Under the pieces are notes generated by a model that saw only the letters and a program-made list of their open reading frames with translations, was not told where the DNA came from and searched no databases. From Verrucomicrobiales bacterium (lineage in GTDB: Bacteria; Verrucomicrobiota; Verrucomicrobiia; Limisphaerales; F1-12-MAGs170), in NCBI GenBank assembly GCA_005777315.1, contig SXMN01000041.1, forward strand, positions 1 to 54,231: a stretch of DNA of 54,231 bases. The letters are read 5' to 3'. A program made the translations under genes and the position numbers. Shown piece by piece: positions 45,706 through 54,231 of the stretch. The first letter of the stretch is position 1. The number at the start of each line of letters is the position of its first letter.

Positions 45706-47007
45706 ATGGCGAAGCGTCCAACAGTGAATCCCGCGAGAGTTCTGGCAATCATCATGGGCGGTGGCCAGGGCACCCGCCTCTTCCCCCTGACCCGCGAACG
45801 GTCAAAACCGGCTGTGCCGTTGGCAGCCAAGTATCGCCTGGTGGACATCCCCATATCCAACTGCATCAACTCCGGCTTGAAGCGCATCTACCTGCTGACC
45901 CAGTTCAATTCGGCGTCACTGCACCGGCACATCTCTCAGTCTTACAAGTTCGATCATTTCTCAGGCGGCTTTGTCGAGATCCTCGCCGCTGAACAGACAT
46001 TTACCGACACATCCTGGTACCAGGGAACGGCAGACGCGGTGCGGAAGAACATCTCCCACTTCATAAATCTGGATTTTGATTATGTCCTGATCCTGAGCGG
46101 CGATCAACTTTACCGCATGGATTTTCAAAAAGTCCTGGCGGACCACCTGGAAAACCATGCGGACCTCACCATAGCGACGATTCCCATGGGCCGCCCGGAA
46201 GCGCAATCGCTCGGGATCATGCAGATTGATCACGAGCACCGCATCACCCGGTTTGTTGAGAAGCCGAAAGAAGACGCGTTGCTGGACTCGCTGCGCCTGC
46301 CCAGGGAGTGGTACTCCGAGCTGGACATCGAGGGAGACCGTGAGCTGTTTCTGGCCTCGATGGGAATTTACGTTTTCAATCGGGACGTCCTCCTCAAGTT
46401 GCTCGACAACAACCTGACTGACTTCGGCAAGCATATTATCCCCGGCGCCATCGAAACACACCGCGTTTTCTCGCACGTGTTTCAAGGATATTGGGAAGAC
46501 ATCGGCACGATCCGCTCGTTCTTCGAGGCCAACCTGAACCTCACCACTGAGCTGCCCCAGTTTAATTTTTTCGACATGGGAGCGCCGATATTTACGCGGC
46601 CCCGATTTCTTCCGGCCTCGAAGATCAACGGGGCCCAGATCGATCACGCGGTCATTTCCGATGGTTGCATTCTCAACCATTGCACGATCTCGAATAGCAT
46701 TGTTGGTGTCCGATGCCTCATTGACGAAGGATCAAGTCTGCATCGTGTCGTCGGTCTGGGGTCTGATTACTACGAGTCCGCGCGCTCGATAGCGGAGAAT
46801 GAAGCCGACGGGAGGCCGCGAGTGGGGATTGGCAGGAACACCCGGATCGAGAACGCCATCATCGACAAGAACGCCCGCATCGGAAGCAATTGCGTGCTCT
46901 CTCCGGCTGGCAAACCGGAGAACCTGGATCACCCGCTGTATTACATCCGGGACGGCATCGTCATCGTTCCGAAGAATGGGATCATTCCCGACGGCACGGT
47001 GGTCTGA
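45706..47007 (+). CDS. glgC: Glucose-1-phosphate adenylyltransferase (ADP-glucose pyrophosphorylase)
   Basis: The enzyme makes ADP-glucose for glycogen synthesis. The 433-residue product has the nucleotide-binding GGGQGTRLFPLTRERSKPAVPL, RLVDIPISNCINSG, a QGTADAVRKN segment, the catalytic SGDQLYRMD, FVEKPKE for glucose-1-phosphate binding, and YWEDIGTIRSFFEAN. It ends with a left-handed beta-helix (ISDGCILNHCTISNSIVGVR, RNTRIENAIIDKNARIG), as in plant and bacterial enzymes with allosteric control. It is divergent from glmS across 212 bp and convergent with the GNAT gene. No other glycogen genes are in the window. Confidence 0.96.
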   Translation: MAKRPTVNPARVLAIIMGGGQGTRLFPLTRERSKPAVPLAAKYRLVDIPISNCINSGLKRIYLLTQFNSASLHRHISQSYKFDHFSGGFVEILAAEQTFTDTSWYQGTADAVRKNISHFINLDFDYVLILSGDQLYRMDFQKVLADHLENHADLTIATIPMGRPEAQSLGIMQIDHEHRITRFVEKPKEDALLDSLRLPREWYSELDIEGDRELFLASMGIYVFNRDVLLKLLDNNLTDFGKHIIPGAIETHRVFSHVFQGYWEDIGTIRSFFEANLNLTTELPQFNFFDMGAPIFTRPRFLPASKINGAQIDHAVISDGCILNHCTISNSIVGVRCLIDEGSSLHRVVGLGSDYYESARSIAENEADGRPRVGIGRNTRIENAIIDKNARIGSNCVLSPAGKPENLDHPLYYIRDGIVIVPKNGIIPDGTVV

Positions 47008-47049
47008 ATTCACTTGGCCAGCTTCTGGCTGAAGGCTCAGGAATGGGCG

Positions 47050-47760
47050 TCAAGCCGGCGGGAACTCCATCCGACCTTCAAGGTGAAGTTTTACCGCAGG
47101 CCATTCGGATGCCAGTATGCTGAAGTAAACGGTGTCCCTCACCCGGCCGTCAGAGCAGATGATGTGTTGCCGGAGCGTGCCTTCCTCGCGCGCTCCGAGC
47201 CTTAGAATCGCGCGGCGAGAGCGCTCGTTCAAGGCATCGGTTTTGAACTCCACCCGTAGATCTCCTCGAACCTCAAATGCATGTCGAAGCAGAAGAAGCT
47301 TTGCCTCGGTATTGACAACGGTGCGCTGCCAGGGTTTGGCAATCCAGGTCCATCCGATTTCCACTCGGCGGTGCGTGGGCTCTACATTCCCGAATCGTGT
47401 ACTGCCGACGACCATGCCACTGTCGCGATGAATGATGGCAAACGGGACTGCCCTTCCGCGTTGCCGCTCTTCCAACGCTTCAGCAATGAATTGAAGCATC
47501 CCGTCACGACTCCCAACTTTCACTGGCATCCATATCCAAACATCGGGATCGAGCCCAACTTCACAAAGAGAGTCCAAATGGCTGACCGCGAGTGGCTCCA
47601 ACCGGACGGAGCGGCCTTCGATCAACAGCGGAGCAGTCGGAAGCTGAATCAAATTTTCAGGTGGTTGACCATCTCGTGCCCAGGCTTCAAGCAAACGCCC
47701 TCCAGTACCAAATCTTCGTCCGCCTAGGCCAGCCAGGGGGGTAGTTTTTCGAATTTCCAA
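47050..47760 (-). CDS. GNAT-family N-acetyltransferase (RimJ/RimL-like)
   Basis: The product has 236 residues from the ATG at 47760. The first ~40 are atypical, and the acetyltransferase fold starts near LIEGRSVRLEPL, so an internal TTG start is possible. Family features are PFAIIHRDSGMVVGSTRFGNV, RRVEIGWTWIAKPWQRTVVNTEAKLLLLRHAFE (acetyl-CoA-binding region) and FKTDALNERSRRAILRLGAREEGTLR. It would acetylate an amine, such as a protein N terminus or small molecule; the substrate is unknown. The annotated start overlaps the lysA stop by 37 bp, consistent with translational coupling. Confidence 0.85.
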   Translation of the reverse strand: MEIRKTTPLAGLGGRRFGTGGRLLEAWARDGQPPENLIQLPTAPLLIEGRSVRLEPLAVSHLDSLCEVGLDPDVWIWMPVKVGSRDGMLQFIAEALEERQRGRAVPFAIIHRDSGMVVGSTRFGNVEPTHRRVEIGWTWIAKPWQRTVVNTEAKLLLLRHAFEVRGDLRVEFKTDALNERSRRAILRLGAREEGTLRQHIICSDGRVRDTVYFSILASEWPAVKLHLEGRMEFPPA

Positions 47761-49022
47761 ATGTCCTCGACGGGTTGCCGATCACGGACGACGCAGACTT
47801 TGGTGCCGTTGACGAGAACCTCTGCCGCCAGGGGACGGGCATTGTAGTTCGAAGCCATCACGAAGCCGTAAGCTCCAGCGCTGAGGAGTGCCAGATGCTG
47901 GCCTTCACTGACCTTGTGAAGCGGCCGGTCCTTGGCGAAGTAATCCCCCGACTCACAAATCGGCCCAACAATATCCGATGGGATCTCGGCTCCCCGACGC
48001 TTCACCAGTGGGAGGATTTCGTGATAGGAATCGTAAAATGCGGGACGGATCAGATCATTCATCGCCGCATCCACGATCACGAAGTTCTTTTTCCCGGTGC
48101 GTTTGACATACTCGACACGCGTCAACAGCACGCCTGCATTTCCAACAATGAAACGCCCCGGCTCCAACAGGATTTTCAAGCCAAGAGGTTTGAGAAGCGG
48201 TGTCAGGGCGTCCGCGTAACGTGCCGGTGTCAACAAGCCCTTTGCTGCTGGTCGCCGCCACCATGCTGCGTTCCCGCTGGCCAGCGCCGGATTGTAAATG
48301 ATGCCAATGCCTCCGCCGATGCTGAAGAACTCGATTCCGTATCGCTGTTTCAAGCTCCGGACGAGGGGAAGAACTTTCGCCACGGCTTCGGCGAAGGGTT
48401 TCACCTGGGTAAGCTGCGATCCAATGTGCATCTGAACGCCACGCAGCTTGATGTTTCTGAGTTTGCTTGCCCGCGCGTAAACCTCTTCAACCCGTTCAAA
48501 GGCGATCCCGAACTTGTTTTCGTAAGTCCCCGTGGTGATCTTCGCGTGAGTGCGCGCGTTGACGTTTGGGTTCACGCGAATCGCAATGGGCGCGACCTTC
48601 TTCAGCTTTCCAGCGACGCGGTTGATCCGTTCCAGTTCAGGTTCGCTCTCGACGTTGAAGGTGTGAATGCCTGCCTTCAATGCGAAGGCGATCTCCGACT
48701 CCGTCTTTCCGACGCCGGCAAAGGCGCACTTGGAGGTATCGCCTCCCGCCGCAATCACCCGCCGCAACTCACCCTCACTGACGATGTCAAATCCAGCTCC
48801 AGCCCCGGCGAGAGCGCTCAGGACGGCCAGGTTTGAGTTCGCCTTCACCGCAAAGCAGACCAGGTGATCCATTTCCGAAAGCGCGGAATCGAGCTTTCGA
48901 AAATGTTCGAGAAGTGTGTGCTGGGAATACACATAAAGTGGAGTGCCGTGCTTGAGGGCCAGGGATTCCAGCGAAACGCCCTCGCAATACAACCGCCCAT
49001 TCACGTAACGAAAATCGTGCAT
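47724..49022 (-). CDS. lysA: Diaminopimelate decarboxylase
   Basis: This PLP enzyme makes lysine from meso-diaminopimelate, the last step of the pathway. The 432-residue product has the PLP-lysine region VCFAVKANSNLAVL, KCAFAGVGKTESEI, the HIGSQ motif, FSIGGGIGI, LLEPGRFIVGNAGVLLT, the dimer-interface substrate loop GPICESGDYFAKD, and a C-terminal YNARPLAAEVLVNGT. It is a normal-length, complete chain. The GNAT gene overlaps its 3' end. Confidence 0.96.
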   Translation of the reverse strand: MHDFRYVNGRLYCEGVSLESLALKHGTPLYVYSQHTLLEHFRKLDSALSEMDHLVCFAVKANSNLAVLSALAGAGAGFDIVSEGELRRVIAAGGDTSKCAFAGVGKTESEIAFALKAGIHTFNVESEPELERINRVAGKLKKVAPIAIRVNPNVNARTHAKITTGTYENKFGIAFERVEEVYARASKLRNIKLRGVQMHIGSQLTQVKPFAEAVAKVLPLVRSLKQRYGIEFFSIGGGIGIIYNPALASGNAAWWRRPAAKGLLTPARYADALTPLLKPLGLKILLEPGRFIVGNAGVLLTRVEYVKRTGKKNFVIVDAAMNDLIRPAFYDSYHEILPLVKRRGAEIPSDIVGPICESGDYFAKDRPLHKVSEGQHLALLSAGAYGFVMASNYNARPLAAEVLVNGTKVCVVRDRQPVEDIWKFEKLPPWLA

Positions 49023-49097
49023 GGCGCGTAGTTATGCCAGAGGACGTGGTGATGTCACGGAAAAGTCCAGGCAAGGAGGAGCTCCATATCAGAGGCC

Positions 49098-49141
49098 GGA
49101 AAGAGGAACTCCCCGGTCCGGAGATTTCCAGACCGGGGAGT
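49098..49141 (-). terminator. Terminator-like hairpin after the fibronectin/tandem-95 gene
   Basis: A perfect 11-bp inverted repeat (ACTCCCCGGTC at 49108-49118, GACCGGGGAGT at 49131-49141) with a 12-nt loop is followed on the minus strand by TCCTCTTTCC. It lies 86 bp after the stop of the leftward surface protein gene and upstream of lysA. The T-tract is imperfect. Confidence 0.6.
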
Positions 49142-49226
49142 GTAGGATTGTTGTCAGCCTTTGAGGTTTATTTATTGTGTGACGCTGATAGCAATCCTGT
49201 GGATTTCATCGCCTGGTCATCAGCTA

Positions 49227-50696
49227 TTAACGGCGGCGCTTCAGCAGGAGAGTTGTCGTGGATGACTTGACGGTGATATTGACGGTCGCGGAGGACGAAC
49301 TGAGAGCGCCGTCACTCACTTTGAATTTGAAACTGTCAGAACCATAATACCCGGCCGTCGGTGTATATGTGACGGTCTGACCGGATACTTTGAGAGTGCC
49401 ATGGTAGGGATTGCGGCTGATGCTGTAGGTCAGGGCGTCGCCGTCTTGATCACTGCCCAGCAAAACCACTGTGGCTGCAGCATTCTGAAGGGTGGTAACA
49501 GACTGGCTGCTGGCGACTGGAGCATGATTCTGAGCGATCACATCAATCGTCACAGTGGACGCGTAGGAGGTGAGGGTTCCATCGCTCACAGTATAGGTGA
49601 AGCTGTCCGTGCCGGAGAATCCCGCTTCAGGCGTGTAGCTGAGACTGGGGGCGGTTCCAGAAAGCGTCCCGTGTGAAGGTGATGACGCGACCAAGTAGCT
49701 CAACGGATCGCCATTGGGATCGCTTCCGGCGAGTGTGATCGTGACTGACTGGCCCGCCGCTGTATTTGCAGTAATGACCGCCGCACTGGGGGCGCTGTTG
49801 ACGCCGGACACAGTGATGCTCACCGTGGCAGCGGCAGAAACCAGAGCTCCATCACTAACTTTGAATGTGAAGCTATCACTGCCTGAGTAGTTGGATGCGG
49901 GTGTGTAAGTCAGATTGGGCGGAGTACCACTGAGTGTCCCGTGGGCTGGATTGCTCTGAACCGTGAATGTGATCACATCTCCGTCAGCATCAGTGCCGCT
50001 CAGGCTGACTCCAACAGGTTGATTTTCGAGGGTCTGCACACTCTTGCTGCTGGCCACGGGCGCGTTGTTGACACGCTGCACCGTGATACTCACAACTGCG
50101 GGTGAGGAATCCGACTTTCCATCGTTGGCAACGTAAGTGAACGAATCCGAGCCGTAGAAACCAACCGCTGGTGTGTAAACAACATTGGGAGTGGCTCCCG
50201 ACAAAGTTCCATGCGAAGGCGTGGTCACGATTCTCAAGGAAATCGGGTCGCCATTGGCATCGCTTCCACTGAGAACAACCGGGGCAGACTGACCCTGCAG
50301 AGTCTGCAAGTTCTTGTTCAGGGCAGTTGGTGGCGTATTGGCCAGTGGCACCGTGTAGGAGATGGATCCAGATGGACTGCTTTCCGTCCCGGTAGCATCA
50401 TATGCGGTCACATAGAAAACATACGTCGCTCCTTCAACCAAGCCTGACACCGTCGCCGTCGTCTGATTACCGACGTCAGTGGCCACGGGAGCAGGACCGC
50501 CGGAATCTGTATAGAGGTTATAGCCTGCGGTGACCAAATCCTGATTTGGATCCCAGCTCAACGTGACGGTCTGCAAGGCCATCGCATTGACGGTGAAGAG
50601 AAGTGATACGGCTAGAAACAGAACCCGTGCTGAGAAGCGACTCGAAGCTGGCTGATTCTTCCCGTCCTCTTTATTGCACAATGACTGAAACAACAT
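49227..50696 (-). CDS. Exported surface protein: fibronectin III plus four tandem-95 (cadherin-like) repeats
   Basis: The 489-residue product begins with a ~25-residue leader before a signal peptide (VLFLAVSLLFTVNAMA). Residues ~42-115 are a fibronectin type III domain (VTLSWDPNQDLVTAGYNLY, GLVEGATYVFYVTAYDATG). Then come four ~92-residue beta-sandwich repeats, each with an APV-like start, D-x-D/N-G-D and S-H/P-x-H-G-T-L, a YTP segment, and YGSDSF/SGSDSF. These match the 'tandem-95' Ig-like repeats of bacterial adhesins and large surface proteins. The chain ends abruptly in LLLKRRR with no anchor such as LPXTG or PEP-CTERM visible. It is likely secreted or outer-surface. Confidence 0.87.
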   Translation of the reverse strand: MLFQSLCNKEDGKNQPASSRFSARVLFLAVSLLFTVNAMALQTVTLSWDPNQDLVTAGYNLYTDSGGPAPVATDVGNQTTATVSGLVEGATYVFYVTAYDATGTESSPSGSISYTVPLANTPPTALNKNLQTLQGQSAPVVLSGSDANGDPISLRIVTTPSHGTLSGATPNVVYTPAVGFYGSDSFTYVANDGKSDSSPAVVSITVQRVNNAPVASSKSVQTLENQPVGVSLSGTDADGDVITFTVQSNPAHGTLSGTPPNLTYTPASNYSGSDSFTFKVSDGALVSAAATVSITVSGVNSAPSAAVITANTAAGQSVTITLAGSDPNGDPLSYLVASSPSHGTLSGTAPSLSYTPEAGFSGTDSFTYTVSDGTLTSYASTVTIDVIAQNHAPVASSQSVTTLQNAAATVVLLGSDQDGDALTYSISRNPYHGTLKVSGQTVTYTPTAGYYGSDSFKFKVSDGALSSSSATVNITVKSSTTTLLLKRRR

Positions 50697-51347
50697 GGGA
50701 TGGGCTTTAGCAACCGGACTGCCACGAATTGGCGCAGCCGCTTACTGGACACTCACTGGACACTCGGAACCTACAAATCTCCCTGGCACAACACTCACAA
50801 ATCCACCGGAGAATTTCCGGCGCGGATGTAGGCAAGATCACCTTGATGAATCACTTGCAGAAAACAGATCATTCCGCAGCCCGGTTCTCCTCCCATTGTG
50901 ATCGATACCCCCGTTGCACCAGTCGTGTCCTGAAATCTTTTTGTGCCGCATTTGGAGGCACTCAAAATCGTCTATGGGGCATCCAGAAAATACACAGTTA
51001 TTGTCAAGAAGTCGGGTGGGCTGTTTTAAGACAGCTGTCCAGATTCGTTGTGGTTCGATAGCGCCAGCACTCAAGGAAACACCCGAAACGCCAACAACAA
51101 CCATCGAATCCTTTGCATGAGGTGGCTGTCTTACATCGAGACTGATCACACAAGACAGACTTACGAAATGGATGCCTGATCCCTGTTCCAGACTCGTCCT
51201 CGCAGACTGTCCATTTAGTGACCTCCATCCTTTACATCGCCCCTATTGGACACGCTTGAGCCGGGAGGATGGAAAGAACCTTTCCCGACCAGGAATTATT
51301 GCCGCTTGAAGATTTTCGAGTCCGCCCGGTATGGTGACATTCATTCC
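50697..51347. other. 651-bp intergenic region between divergent genes
   Basis: No supported gene was seen. Notable small features are an 11-nt tandem duplication (ACTGGACACTC at 50744-50754 and 50755-50765) about 50 bp upstream of the surface protein start, and a 10-bp palindrome (GACAGCTGTC, 51030-51039) near a short GCTGT/ACAGC hairpin. Both divergent promoters should lie here. The SirB1-like frame is open from 51246, but that stretch is not family-like. Confidence 0.5.
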
Positions 51348-52220
51348 ATGAACTCACAGGCCTCATCGGCGACGTTGACGGGGTTGACGGAGAGTCAAAA
51401 GGCTGCCCTGCTGACATTACTGGCGGACGACGACCCCGCAGTTTACCAACTCATCCGACGAAAACTGCTGGGTTATGGCGATGCTGCCGTCGTGTGGTTG
51501 AGTCAACACCGTTTGAGCAGTGATCCCGTGCTTCGGCTCAGGGTGTCGGCGATTGTCCGTTACGTCCGCGGGCAGCAGGCTGACAACCGGTTCCTGGCCT
51601 TCTGCCTCAACCATGGCGAGGATTTCGACATTGAGGAAGGAGCCTGGCTGCTCGCGCAAACACAGTACCCGGAGATCAACGTCCTGGGATACCAGGCGGT
51701 GCTGGACAGTTATGCCAATGTTCTGAGCGAGAAGATCGGCGGAGAGACTTCGCCTGAGGCGGTTCTTCGGGCAATGATTGAGTTCCTCTTTGTGCAGCAA
51801 GGATTCCGGGGAGACGAGCTGAACTATTACAACCCCGAGAACAGTTACCTGAATCGGGTGCTGGATCAGAGAAGGGGAAATCCGATCAGTCTGTGTCTTC
51901 TCTGCATGCTGCTCGGGCGGCGGCTTCATGTGCCCATTGTCGGTGTGGGAATGCCCGGGCACTTCCTCGCGAGGTACCAGTCGATGCAGGGAGAGATTTA
52001 CATCGACGCCTTCCATCAAGGCAAACTGCTCTCAAAGGCGGACTGCGTGAAATACCTGAAGCAAAACCGCATTGGATTCGAGGACAGCCTTCTGTCAGTC
52101 GCGAATTCCCGTAGAATGTTACAACGGATGTGCGCCAATCTGCACCAGATCTACTCGGAGAAGCAACTCGCCGAAGAATCAGAGCGTTTCCAGCGCTACA
52201 TCGTGGCGTTGGCGAGGTAA
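51348..52220 (+). CDS. SirB1-family transglutaminase-like protein
   Basis: The ATG at 51348 gives 290 residues. The core YYNPENSYLNRVLDQRRGNPISLCLLCMLLGRRL, GVGMPGHFLARY and YIDAFHQGKLLSKADC is diagnostic of the SirB1/transglutaminase-like family, with a candidate Cys (SLCLLC), His (GHF) and Asp (IDAF) triad. The C-terminal helices (RRMLQRMCANLHQIY) resemble a TPR-like tail. It is cytosolic with no signal. Family members have unclear roles; some regulate SAM-related or stress genes. The upstream in-frame start at 51246 would add 34 unrelated residues. Confidence 0.87.
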   Translation: MNSQASSATLTGLTESQKAALLTLLADDDPAVYQLIRRKLLGYGDAAVVWLSQHRLSSDPVLRLRVSAIVRYVRGQQADNRFLAFCLNHGEDFDIEEGAWLLAQTQYPEINVLGYQAVLDSYANVLSEKIGGETSPEAVLRAMIEFLFVQQGFRGDELNYYNPENSYLNRVLDQRRGNPISLCLLCMLLGRRLHVPIVGVGMPGHFLARYQSMQGEIYIDAFHQGKLLSKADCVKYLKQNRIGFEDSLLSVANSRRMLQRMCANLHQIYSEKQLAEESERFQRYIVALAR

Positions 52221-52258
52221 GCACCCCGTCCGACGAGCGCCACGATTAGGATCAGACT

Positions 52259-53728
52259 TTAGGGCGTCTTGAGTTTTTTTATGATCGTGAAATCATCCCT
52301 TTGATCGCCTTTGTCATCCAAAAACGTCGCATCGAGTCGCGAGCCATAAACATCGATCACCAGCGACCCAAGGGTATGGATGCCGGCGACCATTGCGGGA
52401 TGTTTGAACTTCGGAAACTTGTGGGTTTTTCCGGAGCTGCCGGCGACAACATAGACTGTTCCGGCGTGAGGCGCAGGGGGGGCTCCGGATTTCACGTAGG
52501 GTCCATCGCCAAAAACCCTTCCATCCCCACGACTGCGCTTATGGGCGTCTGTAAATGCATCGATCGAGCCATAAAACCCATCGAGGAGAAAGGATCGCTC
52601 GTAATTATGCGAGTGGCCGGACAGCACCACATCGACTCCGCCTTGCTCGATAATCGGAACAATGTTTTCCCGAACCAGCCTCATGATCCCGTCGCTGTCA
52701 GCATCGTTGTCGGAATCATGTCCGCCGTGCGTGTAGGGAGGATGATGTAAGTAGGCGATGGTCCAGGTTTTTGTGTTGGCCCCAAGATCGCGTCTGAGCC
52801 ATTCAAGCATCGGACCATTTTCCGACAGGTCGCTCGCCGCTGAATCGAGACATATAAAATGGATGCTGGCGTGATCGAAGGAATAGAAGGCTTCCGTGCC
52901 TGAAGGTGCCCCACCGGCTTGACCGAACGTTGGCAGAGTAAAGATGTCAAAATATGGGCCCGTCTGGTTGGTGGAATTCGCGGATCGCGCGTCATGATTA
53001 CCCAACGTCGGCCAGAGCACGGCCGAGCGCAGCGGGCGCGCATACATCTCGAACAACGCACCTTGATACTCGGAATCCTTTCCGGAAGTGTATGCATTGT
53101 CGCCGAGCATCAGCCAGAGATCGGCGCTGCGTGCGATGGAGAATGTAGCGTATGCGTCACGGACGGATCTCGCTGATTTGTTCTGTGTGCCGGAGTCGCC
53201 AAGAACCCAGATACGGGTTGGCTTCTGATGTCCTGGTGGCGGCGCCGTCATGAAGAAATGGTCCTCGTCCCCGCCTGCGGAAACTCCTTCGCGGCTGCCG
53301 ACAGTGTAGAAATATCGAGTGCCTGGCATCAGACCCGAGAGTTCAATCACATGGTCCCGAGTGATTCCATCAGCACTTACAGTGTGAAGCAATCGATCAG
53401 GAGCCGGTCCGTAACGAACCAGGCTCGAGGTGGGTTTATCAGTACGCCAGCGAATGGTGATGGCGGTGGGAGTTCCCAGTTGCAGATAAGGGCCGCGGAC
53501 AATTTTGCGTAACTCCCGTGTCGGTTGCTCCCTGGCACCCATCTGAACTGGTGCTGCGGCGTGAAGCAGAAGGGGGATCAAGGGCAAGGCGGCGATGAAC
53601 CTAGTCAGAAATGCGTGCAAGGCTACTGAGGAATTGAGAAGCGTGTCCGATCCGGCAGGGCTGTCAGGAAGAGTTTGGTTCGCGGATTCCATCAACCCCA
53701 AGTTTGACACTGCACCTGCCATCGTCAT
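52259..53728 (-). CDS. Exported purple-acid-phosphatase-like metallophosphoesterase
   Basis: The 489-residue product has an N-terminal hydrophobic segment near residues 40-60 acting as a signal anchor. A fibronectin-like domain follows (RGPYLQLGTPTAITIRWRTD, RYFYTVGSREG), typical of purple acid phosphatases. The metallophosphatase domain has IWVLGDSGT, LWLMLGDNAY, LWPTLGNHDARSA, IAYLHHPPYTHGG and VDVVLSGHSHNYERS, the full set of metal ligands. It likely scavenges phosphate or cleaves phosphoesters in the periplasm or outside. Its ATG overlaps the stop of the upstream SDR gene (ATGA). Confidence 0.9.
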   Translation of the reverse strand: MTMAGAVSNLGLMESANQTLPDSPAGSDTLLNSSVALHAFLTRFIAALPLIPLLLHAAAPVQMGAREQPTRELRKIVRGPYLQLGTPTAITIRWRTDKPTSSLVRYGPAPDRLLHTVSADGITRDHVIELSGLMPGTRYFYTVGSREGVSAGGDEDHFFMTAPPPGHQKPTRIWVLGDSGTQNKSARSVRDAYATFSIARSADLWLMLGDNAYTSGKDSEYQGALFEMYARPLRSAVLWPTLGNHDARSANSTNQTGPYFDIFTLPTFGQAGGAPSGTEAFYSFDHASIHFICLDSAASDLSENGPMLEWLRRDLGANTKTWTIAYLHHPPYTHGGHDSDNDADSDGIMRLVRENIVPIIEQGGVDVVLSGHSHNYERSFLLDGFYGSIDAFTDAHKRSRGDGRVFGDGPYVKSGAPPAPHAGTVYVVAGSSGKTHKFPKFKHPAMVAGIHTLGSLVIDVYGSRLDATFLDDKGDQRDDFTIIKKLKTP

Positions 53729-54231
53729 TTGCCCGCACTCCAGCCCCCGTCTATCAAAAAGGCGGTGCCCGTGATGAAGGAGGATTCGTCACTCGCCAGG
53801 TAAAGCGCGGAAGCAGCTATCTCCTCCGGCCTGGCCATGCGTCCGAGCGCCTGCGTGGCCGCCATTTCCTCGTAGGCTTTCTTGGGATCGGGATACTCCT
53901 GGAGGCGTGCCGAGACGAAGGGCGTTTCAACCCTTCCAGGACAGATGCAGTTGCATCGAATGCCTTCCCTGGCGTGATCGAGAGCGATGCTCTTGGTCAA
54001 ACCCACCACAGCGAACTTGGTGGTGCAGTAGGCCAGGCGGTCCCTCACTGCCACGACGCCACCGATCGAAGCGAGATTGATGATGTTGCCGGAGCGCCGT
54101 CGCAACATGTCAGCCAGAAAGGCCTTCGACATGTTGAAGACACCCCGGACATTAACCGCGTAAAGCCTGTCCATGTCAGCGCCCGCGGTTTGCATCATCG
54201 TTCCCACATGCCCGATGCCCGCCTTGTTGAC
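53725..54231 (-). CDS. Short-chain dehydrogenase/reductase, 5' end beyond the window
   Basis: The frame is open to the window edge; the last 169 residues or so are present. Visible are a variant NNAG motif (NKAG), YAVNVRGVFNMSKAFL, a catalytic Ser in IINLASIGG, the YCTTK active-site motif, CICPGRVETPF, RMARPEEIAASALYLASDESSF and FLIDGGWSAGK, the standard C terminus of glucose-dehydrogenase-type and 3-ketoacyl-reductase-type SDRs. The nucleotide-binding N terminus lies outside the window. Its stop overlaps the phosphatase start, so the two genes are translationally coupled. Confidence 0.9.
   Translation of the reverse strand, partial: VNKAGIGHVGTMMQTAGADMDRLYAVNVRGVFNMSKAFLADMLRRRSGNIINLASIGGVVAVRDRLAYCTTKFAVVGLTKSIALDHAREGIRCNCICPGRVETPFVSARLQEYPDPKKAYEEMAATQALGRMARPEEIAASALYLASDESSFITGTAFLIDGGWSAGK

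Noticed and set aside
47008..47049. Terminator between glgC and the GNAT gene
   Set aside because: Only a 5-bp GCCAG/CTGGC hairpin without a T-tract was found, which is too weak to support.

Overview
The window looks like chromosomal DNA from a free-living, Gram-negative, moderately GC-rich bacterium of the Planctomycetes-Verrucomicrobia group, most likely a verrucomicrobium related to Pedosphaera/Limisphaerales. This is an inference from gene content: a DUF1501 Tat-exported protein, a planctomycete/verrucomicrobial pilin-like protein with the DG-box C terminus, a very large Ser/Thr kinase with TolB-like and TPR modules, a cytochrome P460 protein, glycine-rich exported proteins, and dispersed palindromes that keep reading frames open. 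No rRNA, tRNA, phage or CRISPR was seen.

Layout. 1-11.9 kb: two glycine-rich exported proteins, an SDR, a secreted nitrilase-fold hydrolase, a pilin-like protein, a clan-A glycoside hydrolase with PA14, an EVE protein, undecaprenyl-diphosphatase (uppP) and a DUF1501 protein. 12.1-17.5 kb: housekeeping block panC-nadB and rpsO-pnp, closed by a strong terminator. 17.5-26 kb: an unstable region transcribed leftward. It holds a four-unit FG-GAP fragment joined to a frameshifted kinase pseudogene, an intact 1321-residue paralogous kinase carrying a palindrome inside its activation segment, a small ORF split in frame by a 176-bp inverted-repeat element, a nucleotidyltransferase with an internal stop, and a Sel1-like protein. 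26.3-29.4 kb: a minimal HlyD/ATPase/permease exporter operon. 29.7-37.8 kb: a GYF-domain membrane protein, then a rightward run of four genes (DUF7309/DUF6930-like, Cys-rich + DUF1186-like + SEC-C, SWIM-SNF2 helicase, conserved unknown), the best candidate for an undescribed functional module. 37.8-43.5 kb: micro-lipoprotein/msrB, cytochrome P460, an orphan histidine kinase, homocysteine methyltransferase-MTHFR fusion, a metallophosphatase and a structured terminator region. 43.6-49 kb: glmS and glgC (divergent), GNAT and lysA. 49-54.2 kb: a fibronectin/tandem-95 surface protein, a SirB1-like protein, a purple-acid-phosphatase-like enzyme and an SDR cut by the window end.

How the genes fit together. 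uppP and glmS serve cell-wall precursor supply, lysA feeds lysine, panC and nadB feed CoA and NAD, glgC feeds glycogen, and the MTHFR fusion joins folate to methionine. rpsO-pnp is the classical ribosome/RNA-decay pair. The main novelty lies in mobile palindromes tolerated inside coding frames, decay beside them, and the uncharacterised SNF2/SEC-C cluster. All calls come from reading the sequence by eye; no database search was run.
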